Source: Perognathus longimembris pacificus (taxonomy: Eukaryota; Chordata; Mammalia; Rodentia; Heteromyidae). From it: a DNA stretch of 64,000 nucleotides. The stretch spans positions 64,538,828 through 64,602,827 of the forward strand of contig NC_063172.1 in the NCBI RefSeq assembly GCF_023159225.1, in the 5' to 3' direction. The notes beneath the pieces were generated by a model. The model had not been told where the DNA came from. It did no database searches and worked only from the letters and a program-made list of their open reading frames with translations. Each line of letters starts with the position of its first letter. Position 1 is the first letter of the stretch. Of the stretch, positions 21,401-31,921 are shown in pieces. The position numbers and the translations under genes were made by a program.

Positions 21401-23450
21401 GAAAAATGGCGATGGAGAATGCAACTGTGTTGGGGATAAAATTTACACCAGGCAATGTTAGGTACCACAGATTTTAACTGTGATTAAGGCTGGCTCTCTT
21501 TTATTAAGAACTGGGCTTCCCTAACTAGTATCTGTAAGAAAAATGGATCAAAATCCCCACAGTGAATGAACATTGCTGAGCCTGAACTATCTTCATCACC
21601 TGCCTAGGGAAGTCTTGTTTCTCTGTTCAGAATAGGAAGCTCATTTGATCAAATGTTCCATCTAAGCAAAGGGCTGGGGAATGTCTTGAACTTCCACATA
21701 AGTGAGGAAAAAGAGCCAGTGAAAGGACACGTTGGAAGAAAAAAAAAAGGCAAATACTCTTTCCCTTTGGCCCTCAGATCTCAATTCTGACTGGCATAAT
21801 CGACAGATGATTCTCATTTGCACAGTTACAGTGCTGAAGCAGATCATGGCTATCAATAATGCATGTAACAATGCAAACACAAATAAGCACATCCGGGTTT
21901 CTGCCTCACACTTAGGCCGTGTCTCTGTGTGTGGAATGAATGTACTGTGACATGGCCAGGCTGTTAATTTGGGTCATCTTAATGATTGGTGCAGGCTGGC
22001 ATGCCATCTGATTAGCTATGGTGATCAGCGGATGGCTGGGATGGCTGGAGTGAAATGAACCACCAGGCCCCAATGCGGTCACGGGGGCGGAATACTTGGC
22101 CAGTCTTACAGAGAAGGTGGACGGGAAAGGGAGAGTGGCGTAGAGATGAATATGGTGTGCCCTAGAAGGCGTGGTGAAATCAAGTGTCTCTAGGCACATG
22201 ACAAGGTAAACAAGAAATTGCCATCATTTGAAGCAAAAAGAAAAAATCACAATTTTTTGGCTCAACAAGTGTATATTTGGAGAAAGCTAAGAATAATTCT
22301 GGATTGGTACAAATGTTTACCTCTACGTTGCTTTTCAGACATAGCCTCTCGTTCAGTGCGAAGCATATAAATATAGAGTCAACATGTACCTATTTAGAAA
22401 GCATTTGTCAAGGCCCTTTTCTGCTCAAAGCATTGAGCCACTGCCGCTGGCCAGCCCGGGGAGTTCCACAGATGAGTTTGATCTTCATGCATATAGCAAC
22501 ATGGGAATTTCAAGGTCAAAAGGTACATATAAGTGTTCCCAAGAACCCACGTAAGATAGTGCAGAATTTCGTTTTAAAATTTAAGTTGATCATGGAAAAT
22601 GAAAATCATAACATTTATCATGCACAAAATGATGTGGTGACTCCATTAGTCTCATTAACATATGCACCATCTCACTTCTTGACAAGTTATTTGCGGCAAG
22701 AAGCTTAAAATACTTTCACCACGTTAATATAGCATAACTTCCCATCTCCTCTTCCTCCCTTCCTTCTCTCTATTCTTTCTTCATTCCTTAAAAATGTGAC
22801 GCATTTTCTATTTGTGTGTCACACCTAATGGTATTGTCTTTTAATATGCAAAAGAATTCTACAGCTTCATGTACCTCTTACAAATGTGCCGGCACTGAAT
22901 GTGCTATTTGTCTTGGATGAGTGGAGAGAAACTCTCATTTTCGGTACCCCAAGCAACGCGCTTGCAGTGATGCTTTGTGGGAACAGAGAAGGAATAGAAT
23001 TTTCGAAATAGGATCTCTACTGACTCCTTATAAGCCTTCTGATATCCCTGAGCTTCTCAGACACTCTGGTTACCCCATTAGAGTGCCCTGACATTGTAGA
23101 ACAAACACACAAGCCCTCCATCCAAAAGCGATGGAATCAGAAGCAATGCATACACGAAAACCTTTCAATTCGTGATTTTGAACTTGGCTGCCCTCCCACC
23201 AAGGGAGTTCCTCAAGCTAGCTGCCCTTAACTTAGAACAAAGCGATGAGAGACGTTTGTAATCTCTCCAGATCATTGCCTTGAGACAAAGCCTCACATTT
23301 CTTTATCCTATGCCCTTGCAGTTAATTTTTAGACTAAATAGGATAATGGGCTACTATAATTAGCACCAAAGTTCCCTTTCAATTAGCTTGTTTCTTCTTG
23401 CCTAGTCTTGGTTTTGTGCTAAAATGAAAGTGATTTACATCCATATCAAT
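18480..23450. promoter_or_regulatory. Repeat-free block, candidate conserved noncoding DNA
   Basis: Nearly 5 kb with no SINE, L1 or LTR recognised; only a CA repeat at about 19349-19373. Elsewhere in the introns such elements recur every few kilobases. Motif-like strings include ATGCATAATTTGCATAAAT at 19110-19128 (POU-type) and TGTCAATCA at 21194-21202 (PBX/MEIS-type). Open frames up to 143 codons have no recognised identity. A regulatory role is inferred from lack of insertions and motifs only. Confidence 0.4.
19349..19373. repeat. (CA)n microsatellite
   Basis: About a dozen perfect CA units. Confidence 0.9.
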
Positions 23451-26160
23451 ATTTTTAACTTAAAAGAAACCCAACTTCATTTTTTTTTTGGTATAACATA
23501 AAAATCTCAGTGCCCCCATGCCCAGGTTTAGGATGTACTCTTTGCTGAGAGATACTTTTTCCTCCCTCTTCAGTTAGAAGGGCCTCGCGTGTGGTTAAGG
23601 AAGGAAGCTGGTGGGAGAAAGCTGGTCTACCGTATGCAGGAATCTGGTTTCTATCCTTAGTGCACATAAAAACATGTTCCTACCGGGAATATAACTTATA
23701 CTTCATCTATTGCCTCATGCGAAGAGAGGATTTCAGCCAACTTCACCATCATCTGAAATATTTAAGCTATCAAGTCTGCAAGCACACAGTTCTTTATAAT
23801 ATTGAATGATAACTTTTCTGACATAATTGCCATAGTCATGACAATAGCACTGAAATGTACAATGGTAGAAATAAAGGAAACTGTTCAGGTGGGGGACACA
23901 AGAGGACTCTACCATCTTTGTAACTTTTCTAGTATCAAACTATTCTAAAGTGAAGGCTTTATTTTTATCTTAACAAACATCAGCCAAGTTCTAATGTGGA
24001 ACTCTAGTTTTATCCTTAACCACAAATTCTGAGGATTCCAGAACCAGTGATAAAAAGCATCTTGTGAAAAGCACTGGTCAAAAACTCTGATGCATATTTT
24101 AGAGCAATTTTGCCCAGGGTGCCAGTGATTGCTGTAAGACATTGAAATCAATCAGGCTTGACATTAACTTTTAAGTGTGCTATTTAATTGTGTGCTTTGG
24201 ATTGATTACCTAATCTTTCCAAACCCTGTTTTCCACGGATTAGGAGAGAATATTTATACTTGAAAATTAAGTAAGCTAAGATATATACAGCAAAAGTGAA
24301 ACAATTGGTATTAATATTAGTCTAGGTTATAGTTCAGTGATAGAGTGGTTACCAAGAGTATGTGGGCCACTGCGTTCAATCCCTAGTACAGGAAAAAAGA
24401 ATGTAAAACAAACACAATTATCCAGAATATCTTGTCCTGAAGTTAGAGATAACCTATCTTGATAAAGCTCGTATTTCCTGGTATTGTCCTGGTGAATTCT
24501 GTGGCTGTCTTGGCTGAATCAAAATAGAAATTTCTCCTCTCTTTCAGTTGAGACAAGGAAAAAAAATGACTGAGAGGTTTGGGGGCAGACAGGTATGAGG
24601 AGAAAAGTGTGCTCGTGGTCAGAAAACCTGAGTGAAAATGTGTGCCTCTCTCCCTTTTCTACTCCCACTAACTAATTTAACTGATTTAACATTTTCTTAT
24701 CTGTAGAAACAGTACAAAATAGTAGCAGAAATACTTGCTCAGAGAATGTAGGTAATCAGCCCATGAAGTTATGAAGCTGCTTTGAAATATTGAAGTTATC
24801 CATACAAAGACTTGTTTTACAATAACTGGGTTTTATTCCAATATCTGCATGAGAATTATTTTTGCAACTTGGGTCAAATTCAGAATATACCATTGAAAAC
24901 AAATAGATAACTGAAATTTTTCAGGAGTTATGATTCATTTTTCATTATGTTTTTAACTAAGATTATATAATCTTTTCTCTAATAATGCATTTAAAGATTA
25001 CTTTTGTGGGAAAGGTAAATATGAATATGAGGCTTATTTAGTTCACAAAAAAATCAAAAAGGAAGAAAATAATACAGAGTTTTCAGGGATGTCATACAGG
25101 TTAAATATCATTTTGGAGAAAACCTGTACTGAATCTCTCCTCTGTACTATTCTATTGTTTACATACCATAATCAGGTAACCTATAAGAAGTAGTAGACAT
25201 TATAATTATTAGCTACCAATTTATCAAAATTTCAAATGTAGTGCATTGCTCCAGCACCAACATTTAGCTTATCTTCATCTTTCTGGGATTCCATTTTCTT
25301 TTTCCTTGACCTATCTTTGAAATCCAAAGTTCTAAATCACGTCTTCATCCCAGCACTTATTTCTGGAAAAAAATGATATCTACAAAAAAAAAAATCCTCT
25401 TAGTTTCTCAAACTTCCTTGCTATAGTTATCTTTCCGGATTTGGATTTTTAGCCCCAAGTAACAGTTGTCCAAACCTCTTTGCACTTATTAAGTCATGTA
25501 AATTTAAATGGAATCACAGAGATCTGTACTAAACATTAACAGGTACATCATGTTAATGAAGTTATAACAAACAGAATCCTCATTAACAAGATACATAAAG
25601 TACCACAAATATAACCACATTGTCTTTGTCTAAAAGAAAAGAGAAGACAGTTCTTAAAGAGAGATTCTCAAGAGTGATAAAAGCACGTCTCTCGTAACTT
25701 CTGGCCACAAATGATTGTTTTGAATTACTTGAACAGACTATGACATCCTCAATCCCTTCTTAATCCTGCTTCATTGTCAAATTGTGTGGGCATGCAAATC
25801 TCTGCATAAAGAAGAATCTCTTGAGTTATATTAATATAAAAAAATCTTCTACCTAATTAAAAAAATGCAGCACTCATTTTGTCATTGTGATAGTTTCTCT
25901 CATAGCAATAAAGATTCACAACCCCCTTTCAAAAAAGAGATTGTACTTAAAAGCCATTCAACTCTTTCCTTAAGGAGACGAGAAGGATGAGCATATATCA
26001 GGGAATATCTGGTTGTATGACTTTTGCCTTTGCACTGTACAGTGTATATTCCTGCAACACAGAGAAATACTCGTTTGTATCATGACTAAGTACACAGCTC
26101 ATCTGTTGTCTAATTGGTTCCTAAAAATGCCCTCCAATCTGATTAAACCTTCTAGCAGAT
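23450..26160. other. AT-rich intronic sequence, no gene seen
   Basis: Apart from the ID-like SINE at 24318-24402, no exon, RNA gene or clear element is recognised. Confidence 0.35.
24318..24402 (+). mobile_element. ID-like SINE monomer
   Basis: TAGTCTAGGTTATAGTTCAG, GATAGAGTGGTTACCAAGAG and GCGTTCAATCCCTAGTACAG: degraded A- and B-box regions followed by a short A-rich tail. Confidence 0.65.
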
Positions 26161-26164
26161 GAAT

Positions 26165-26192
26165 ATCTATATCTATCTATCTATCTACCTAC

Positions 26193-26264
<72 letters not shown>

Positions 26265-26268
26265 AGGT
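26165..26268. repeat. (TCTA)n tetranucleotide microsatellite
   Basis: About 25 units, with a short TACC-interrupted part near 26185-26195 and long pure TCTA after that. Likely highly polymorphic. Confidence 0.95.
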
Positions 26269-26269
26269 A

Positions 26270-28080
26270 TAGATATGTAGATACATATCCCAAAAGATAA
26301 TCAGCTTCATCATTTCAAATTCTCGTAATAAACAAAACTGGCCTCTGCTGGTGTCAGAGGTCATGATGAACCTTGCTGGCTATTGAGTGCCCTTGTCCAG
26401 GTGGATTTCAGCTGACATGAGAGTTTTGTTTCTCTGTTACTCATTGATTGGTGATAGGAATGCTGTAAATGTCTGAGGGTTACAAGAATGATCATCTGAA
26501 AGGATAACTATGGATTCTAACAGATCCAAATTATTATCCCTACAGTTAGCTATTGCTTCTGATCAAATTAATTCAGATACTTCTGTTTTAAAAGATTATT
26601 AAAAATAATCTTTTTTTCTATGACAAGGAGCTGAGAGAGAAAAAAGAGTTGACTGATTTCAACTAAATTTTTAGTAGCAATATTTATGGACAGACTACAA
26701 AGATATGTTCCTTAAAGGTTATTTGTATGACTTCCTGGTATATATCATCTTATGAAGAAAATACAATGGAAAGTACATGATTATATGGAAAACTTAGCCT
26801 ATATTTTCACAGACACTGGAAATACTCTGTCCAGAAAAGTATTATATCTCCAAATAGAGGCAACTGCCCAGATTTTAAATACGTTTTGTGTGTTGTTCCT
26901 TAATAATTCTGCAAAATAAAGTAATATTTGGATTTTAATAATATTCAAATTATTTTAATTCTTCATACAAGCATAAAAATTCCTCTGATGAAATATGTTT
27001 AACACAGTAAAATACAAGGTGACACATTTTTATTTAATGATTGAGGCACCCTTTGAAATTGATGAGTCTAAGTTTGACCAATGGGAGCAATTTAGAGCAC
27101 TCTTCTCAATGTCAACTGATGGTAAACTGTGACCCACACTGCTCTCAGAAGTTGCCAGTGGAGAAACCTGAATGTATATAACAGATAAAAAAGGAAGGCC
27201 AGCATGGGCTAAAATACGATGTCTGACACAATGTCTGACACAAGAGAGATACACAAGCACTCTTCCTAAATGTATCCAAAGGAACTTCGAATACTGTGAG
27301 GAGTACCATTGGATGAAATATTAATTCAGAGAAAACACAGACACACTCACTGATGTGGAATTTAGCTGGGAATATCAATTCAGTACATGATTTAAAAGAG
27401 TCTTTTCAAAGGCTATAAAGAAGGATAAACCCCGCAGTAATCAAGAGCTCATGTGACACATGTCCAGGCCTATGTAAGAACAGTGACACAAAAAAAAGCA
27501 AAAAATGACATACTTGTCCTACAGACCACAGTGTCTTTGAAATTGGGACCATAAACATCTCATTAGTGAGTTCCTATATTATAAACTATAAATGCATTCG
27601 ATGGAGTTGTTGGTATGTGCGATTTCCTCTTCCTTCCCTCCCTCCTTTCATACTTTCCTTTTTTGTTAGTGTTTTTAAATCATTAAATTCTAGCAAAGGA
27701 TTTTTGCAATATTCTTGAGAACCACACACTGACCACACTGTAAGGAAGAATAAATACATTTTGCACACAAGTTGCCTCTCTGAAATACTTTCTTTTTCAA
27801 TCACAGAATCCTTTTCTTGTCGAGAGAGTGCTGTAGTGTTTAGAAAGCATTAGCACACCAGCAGATGCTCAGAATCAAAGGCCTTAATAGGCATAACCTT
27901 TTCCCCCCTAAATAATTGCAAAGCTTTGGTTTAGCCTTTTGCATACCTTGCATAGTTAATTACCTAGGACTTAATGTTTACATGCAATGAGTGTATCTAC
28001 AGCTATAAACTACATAATTTATAATTGATGTAAATGGGTGTTATTATGTCAATTACGCAGCTGTGTCCTCCACCTCTTGG
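26270..28080. other. AT-rich intronic sequence, no gene seen
   Basis: No exon or mobile element recognised. A short direct repeat (ATGTCTGACACA twice) occurs near 27218-27241. Confidence 0.35.
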
Positions 28081-28155
28081 TAAACAGCTATGAGTGATAA
28101 ACTGAGTTTGTAAAGAGGTACCTTCTTTTCTTCATAACAGATAAAAATAAATTAC

Positions 28156-28362
28156 CTAGGTATACCAGGCTGTCCAACTGTTCTCTGTTGAGGTGGATGG
28201 AAACTCCAGGCCCTTTCTTTTGACCTGTTGACTGCAGAAAATGGTCAATTTCCTCATGCAGTGCTCCCATAGCTTCTGGGTGCCGGAGAAGATAATACAT
28301 GGCCCAGAACATAACTGGAATAGTGTTTGCCACAGAGGCCCAGAGAAAGGCAAAATGATGTG
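28156..28362 (-). CDS. CYP7B1: CYP7B1 exon 4 (I helix, residues about 284-353)
   Basis: 207 nt between acceptor CTCCCAG and donor GTAATT. It encodes [16 protein letters not shown], the I helix across the heme face, then the [14 protein letters not shown] segment (J helix region) and an acidic, Gln- and Lys-rich loop. Most P450s have an acid/Thr pair in the I helix; here the position is Asn (about residue 296) followed by Thr, a feature of the CYP7/CYP8 families rather than a defect. Intron 3 separating it from exon 3 is only 460 bp, far shorter than the other introns. Confidence 0.95.
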   Translation of the reverse strand, partial: HIILPFSGPLWQTLFQLCSGPCIIFSGTQKLWEHCMRKLTIFCSQQVKRKGLEFPSTSTENSWTAWYT

Positions 28363-28822
28363 CTGGGAGAAAATAAGTGAAAAGGAAGATTAATAGCGTT
28401 TATTACACTGATTAGATTTGCAGTGTGCTAATTAAAAGATGTTAGGACACAGACCCAGCCAAGGATCAGTGCATGCTAATGAGAACCAATAGGCTTCTGA
28501 AGTCTAATTTTCTGCTTAATGAGAATAGTTTAAAATGTAATGTGTGTGTGGAGGGGGCAAGAAGGTGGGGGATGAGATAAGAGGAGTAAACGCAGCTCAG
28601 TTATACTCTTTCTCATTATCATCATTAAGTATCTTGTTTTACCACCTCAGCAAAAAAAAAAAAATCAATTATCATAGAGGGCTGTTTCGGAGTAAAACAT
28701 TTTACCATTAGCCAATTAGAAAGAGCATAAAAATTTTCAAGGTCGCCATCTTATCTTTTTATTTCAAAGGTGTACTGTAAATTATTTAATTTAAGGCAAG
28801 TAATCATTCAGAAGTTCCTTAC
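28363..28822 (-). other. CYP7B1: CYP7B1 intron 3
   Basis: 460 bp, with GT at 28822/28821 and AG at 28364/28363 on the minus strand. Contains a short A run at about 28652-28663 and no mobile element. The only short intron among those seen here. Confidence 0.93.
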
Positions 28823-29413
28823 CTCCCATTTCAGAGTCCTCAAGATTATAGTATTTCTCCAGGATATTTTGCCTCTGTTGAACAATTTCTGACCATCCTT
28901 GTATGTGAGTTAAGTTTTCCAAGGTGAAAAATTGTTTAAGTTTCTTCTGCATAGATTTGGCATTTCCTATAAACTCAATGGGTATGTCTGATGCAATGTA
29001 TGAGAACTTGTCATCAAAGTTTACAAAATTATCTCTTAGCTCACTGATTATTTTTTTGCTGTCATCAGCAAGAATTTTTCCATATATGGTTGCAAATGTG
29101 ATCTCAAATATTACCGACCTGCAGAATGTTAACATTTGGGTCGTGTTCCAATTTTTGTTTTCTCTTAGTTTTGTCTCAACAATTTGCTTTGCATTCTGAA
29201 GTACATTTTCCAAGAGCGTTTCCAAAGGTTTGCCTTGCAAATATTGATACACGCCATGAAGTTCGTGGTGAAGGTCATCGTTTTCAGCCAACTTCTTGAC
29301 AGAAAATACTTTTGCTGCTAATTTTCTACCAAATTCTTGAAAGCTTAGTTGTTTATGATATTTCACTAATAACTGGTATTGGAAAGGATCCAGAACAAAG
29401 GTTATGTATTTTC
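28823..29413 (-). CDS. CYP7B1: CYP7B1 exon 3 (residues about 87-284)
   Basis: 591 nt, the largest exon, encoding roughly residues 87-284. The acceptor is TTTTTTAG and the donor GTAAGG. It opens with the GKYITFVLDPFQYQ segment and includes a recognisable FEITFATIYGK block, the ISELRDNF block and the FDDKFSYIASDIPIE segment, all with clear human CYP7B1 counterparts. It covers much of the N-terminal half of the P450 fold, up to the region just before the I helix. No in-frame stop or frameshift is seen. It is more diverged from the human protein than the other exons, especially around residues 115-170, as expected for substrate-recognition and surface regions. Confidence 0.95.
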
Positions 29414-29787
29414 CTAAAAAAGAAACAAGAACAAAAACAAGAAAACAACAGAATATGAATTTGTTTGATAGCCAAACAAAAATACTTACCTAAAGAATGA
29501 AAATACTTTTTTACTACAAATACCATGTTACCTAAGACAGAAAGTTTAATAACAATCTATTTCCTTCAGAAGTAGTGTGAAAACTCTAGAAACTTAAGGT
29601 TGTTTCCTGCAACTCTAAATCACCGTTGATATGACACATCGAATCATTATTTTAACTACAGTAGTCAAACATTTTAAATTTTCTTAACATATGCTCACAA
29701 TTTCTTGATGTTAACATTTGAATTTTTTCCCAGCAAAAACAATAAATTGGTCAGATGCCATTGCATTACTGATTACTTATACTCGAT

Positions 29788-29911
29788 AAAAAGCTTTTTA
29801 CAGCACAACCTCCAAACCGGTGGGAAGGTCTGTGCCCCTTGCTGTTCCTCAATAAACAGCTCTGACCAGTTGAAAAAAACAAAAAAACAAAAAAACAAAA
29901 AGCTTTTTACA
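29788..29911 (+). pseudogene. Tiny processed retrocopy of an mRNA 3' end
   Basis: A 70-base body (29803-29872) ends with AATAAACAGCTCTGACCAG, a polyadenylation signal about 15 bases before an A-rich tail (29873-29896, A7C repeats). The insert is flanked by perfect 15-bp direct repeats AAAAAGCTTTTTACA at 29788-29802 and 29897-29911. These are hallmarks of L1-driven retroposition of a severely 5'-truncated transcript. The body is not a SINE known to me; the parent gene was not identified. Confidence 0.8.
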
Positions 29912-30049
29912 AACTTGATACCACCTTAGTTTTGGTCAGATACATTTTAACTTAAATACATGACAGCACCCTCACAAATAAATACTTAATTTCCAAGGAA
30001 ACATCTAGCACAATACTAGCTAAAGGTAACAGATAACAACATCTTCATT

Positions 30050-30287
30050 TCTTTTTTCTAGTCGTGGGGCTTGAACTCCAGGCCTGAGCACTGTCCGTGA
30101 GCTCTTTAGCTCAAAGCTAGCTCTCTACCATTTGAGCCACAGCGCCACTTTTGGTTTTTGGGGGGTTCATTGGAAATAAGAGTCTCATGGACTTTCCTGC
30201 CTGGGCTGGCTTTGAACTGTGATCCTCAGATCTCAGCCTCCTTGAGTAGCTAGGATGACAGGTGTGAGCCAGTGGTGCCAGGCTCAT
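30050..30287 (-). mobile_element. SINE, Alu/B1-like head with Geo half, antisense
   Basis: Plus strand reads CTAGTCGTGGGGCTTGAACT, GCTCAAAGCTAGCTCTCTAC, GAGCCACAGCGCCACTTTTG, then TTGGAAATAAGAGTCTCATG and TTGAGTAGCTAGGATGACAG. Fairly complete copy. Confidence 0.85.
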
Positions 30288-31849
30288 GGTCATTTTTATA
30301 AATCAGCATATAGTGGCTCAAGGAGATTTGGAAACTTGTTCACAGTCACATACTGACTTGTGACTAACCCAGGCTTCCAAACTTGAGCCTGTTTACTTAC
30401 TTCATTCGTAAACTCCTTTAACATTTATTGGGATCTGCACCCTTAATTGGATTTCTTTTCATGCTAAGCAGATTTTTATTTTTTACACATTCAAATTTGA
30501 TATACCACTTAAAAGAATAAGTCAGATTGTTTTCCTGTACTGTAAATGGAAGTGGGGGCATGTTACAGTGAAATACACACACGTGCACTCACACCCATAA
30601 ACACAAACAGATGGAGAGAGAAAGATCATTCACTGCAGGTACACAACAAGTTTCCTTTCTTGGGGTGACTGTGATGGGAATATCTGTAGCCTGGTGGAAA
30701 GTACAAAAAAAATAGAAACATACATAGTCATGAAATCATTTCTCTCCTATGAGTGCTCAACAGTGAGCTAAGGCTGATGATACACAGATTATCTTTCATA
30801 CTTCTGAAGTAGCTGAAAACCCGGGCTGTTGACAACTTTTTGCTATTGCCAAGTATTCCTGCCCTCGAGAACATGAGAACGCATCCAGGAAATGATTCGG
30901 GCATGTAAAGTTCATGTGAGTATTCAATGACATCGTAAAGGTGGGTGTGAGTGCCACGGAAGGAGGAATCTCACAGGCCAGACTGTCTGGACAGCTTAAT
31001 CGAGGTCAGATTTGCATTGGGAGGATTTCCGAAATGGCCCAGATTCATTGTCCCCCCTCTTCCTTCTTCCCCAGAGCTCTCTCTATAAGGTCACCTTTGG
31101 ATAGGAAAGGAAGAGCGTCTCTTGAGGCCTAGTTTTACTTTGGATTTCGCCAAAAACGATACTATCTTCTTAGTCCATAGGATCTCGTGGGCGATTCCCT
31201 CTTCTTCATCTTTTTGATTCTCCCAGTGATTACAATGGAGGATTGCCAGTGGTACTGGATGTTCTCGTATTAACTGTTCATATGCACAGACATGCCCTGT
31301 CAGCTCCTTGAGGGCAGGAAGGGAAAGTCAAAGAGAAAACAACAACCTATGCTACAAGGGTAGGGTGCTGAAATGGTGTTTTCCAGAATAAACTTAAAAT
31401 TATTTTGGTGGGCAGTGCGTTGACTATATTCAGCACCTCTACACACCATATTTCCCTGTAGCCAGCACCCTAACAACTCACCACGACTACCACTACTACC
31501 ATCTCCACCTTGGTTGGGTTCTTTTCCTCTTGAGATATGAAAATGCAATGAAACCATTGAGTCATGATGCATAGAGATAGGACAGAGGTGGGAAATTTTT
31601 CAAACAGAAACAGAAAGTAACATTTAGTTTCCCTTAGTTTTGCATTAAGGGTTCCTTGAGCTGAGGATAGTTGTCTTTTCCATATATCACTTTTTTCCCC
31701 CCAAACTTAACTGATTAAAAATTTACATTGCTTGCTCAAAGTGCAAACTCCTGAAAATTCTGCTACATGCTGTCTGGAGATGAGACTTACAAGATGAGAC
31801 TTTATTTTTGAATAGATTCTCAAGTGATTCTTATAAGGAGGCACCTAAT

Positions 31850-31921
31850 GAGTGAAACTATGGTCAACCTCACAAACTTGGCAAGGAGTGAAACTATGGT
31901 CAACCTCACAAACTTGGCAAG
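31850..31921. repeat. Perfect 36-bp tandem duplication
   Basis: Two identical adjacent 36-bp units at 31850-31885 and 31886-31921, each beginning GAGTGAAACTATGG and ending CTTGGCAAG. No difference between copies, so the event is recent or the assembly duplicated a short stretch. Confidence 0.95.

Larger units (their letters stand above)
18392..28155 (-). other. CYP7B1: CYP7B1 intron 4
   Basis: 9764 bp with GT donor at 28155/28154 and AG acceptor at 18393/18392 (minus strand). The part nearest exon 5 (about 18480-23450) is nearly free of recognisable mobile elements; the rest is AT-rich with one ID-like SINE and a TCTA microsatellite. No other exon is seen. Confidence 0.9.

Noticed and set aside
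22277..22708. 143-codon open frame in intron 4
   Set aside because: No family resemblance, and the opposite orientation to CYP7B1 gives no support; chance open frame.
26165..26268. Regular repeats resembling a CRISPR array
   Set aside because: The unit is four bases with no spacers, in a rodent intron; it is a microsatellite.
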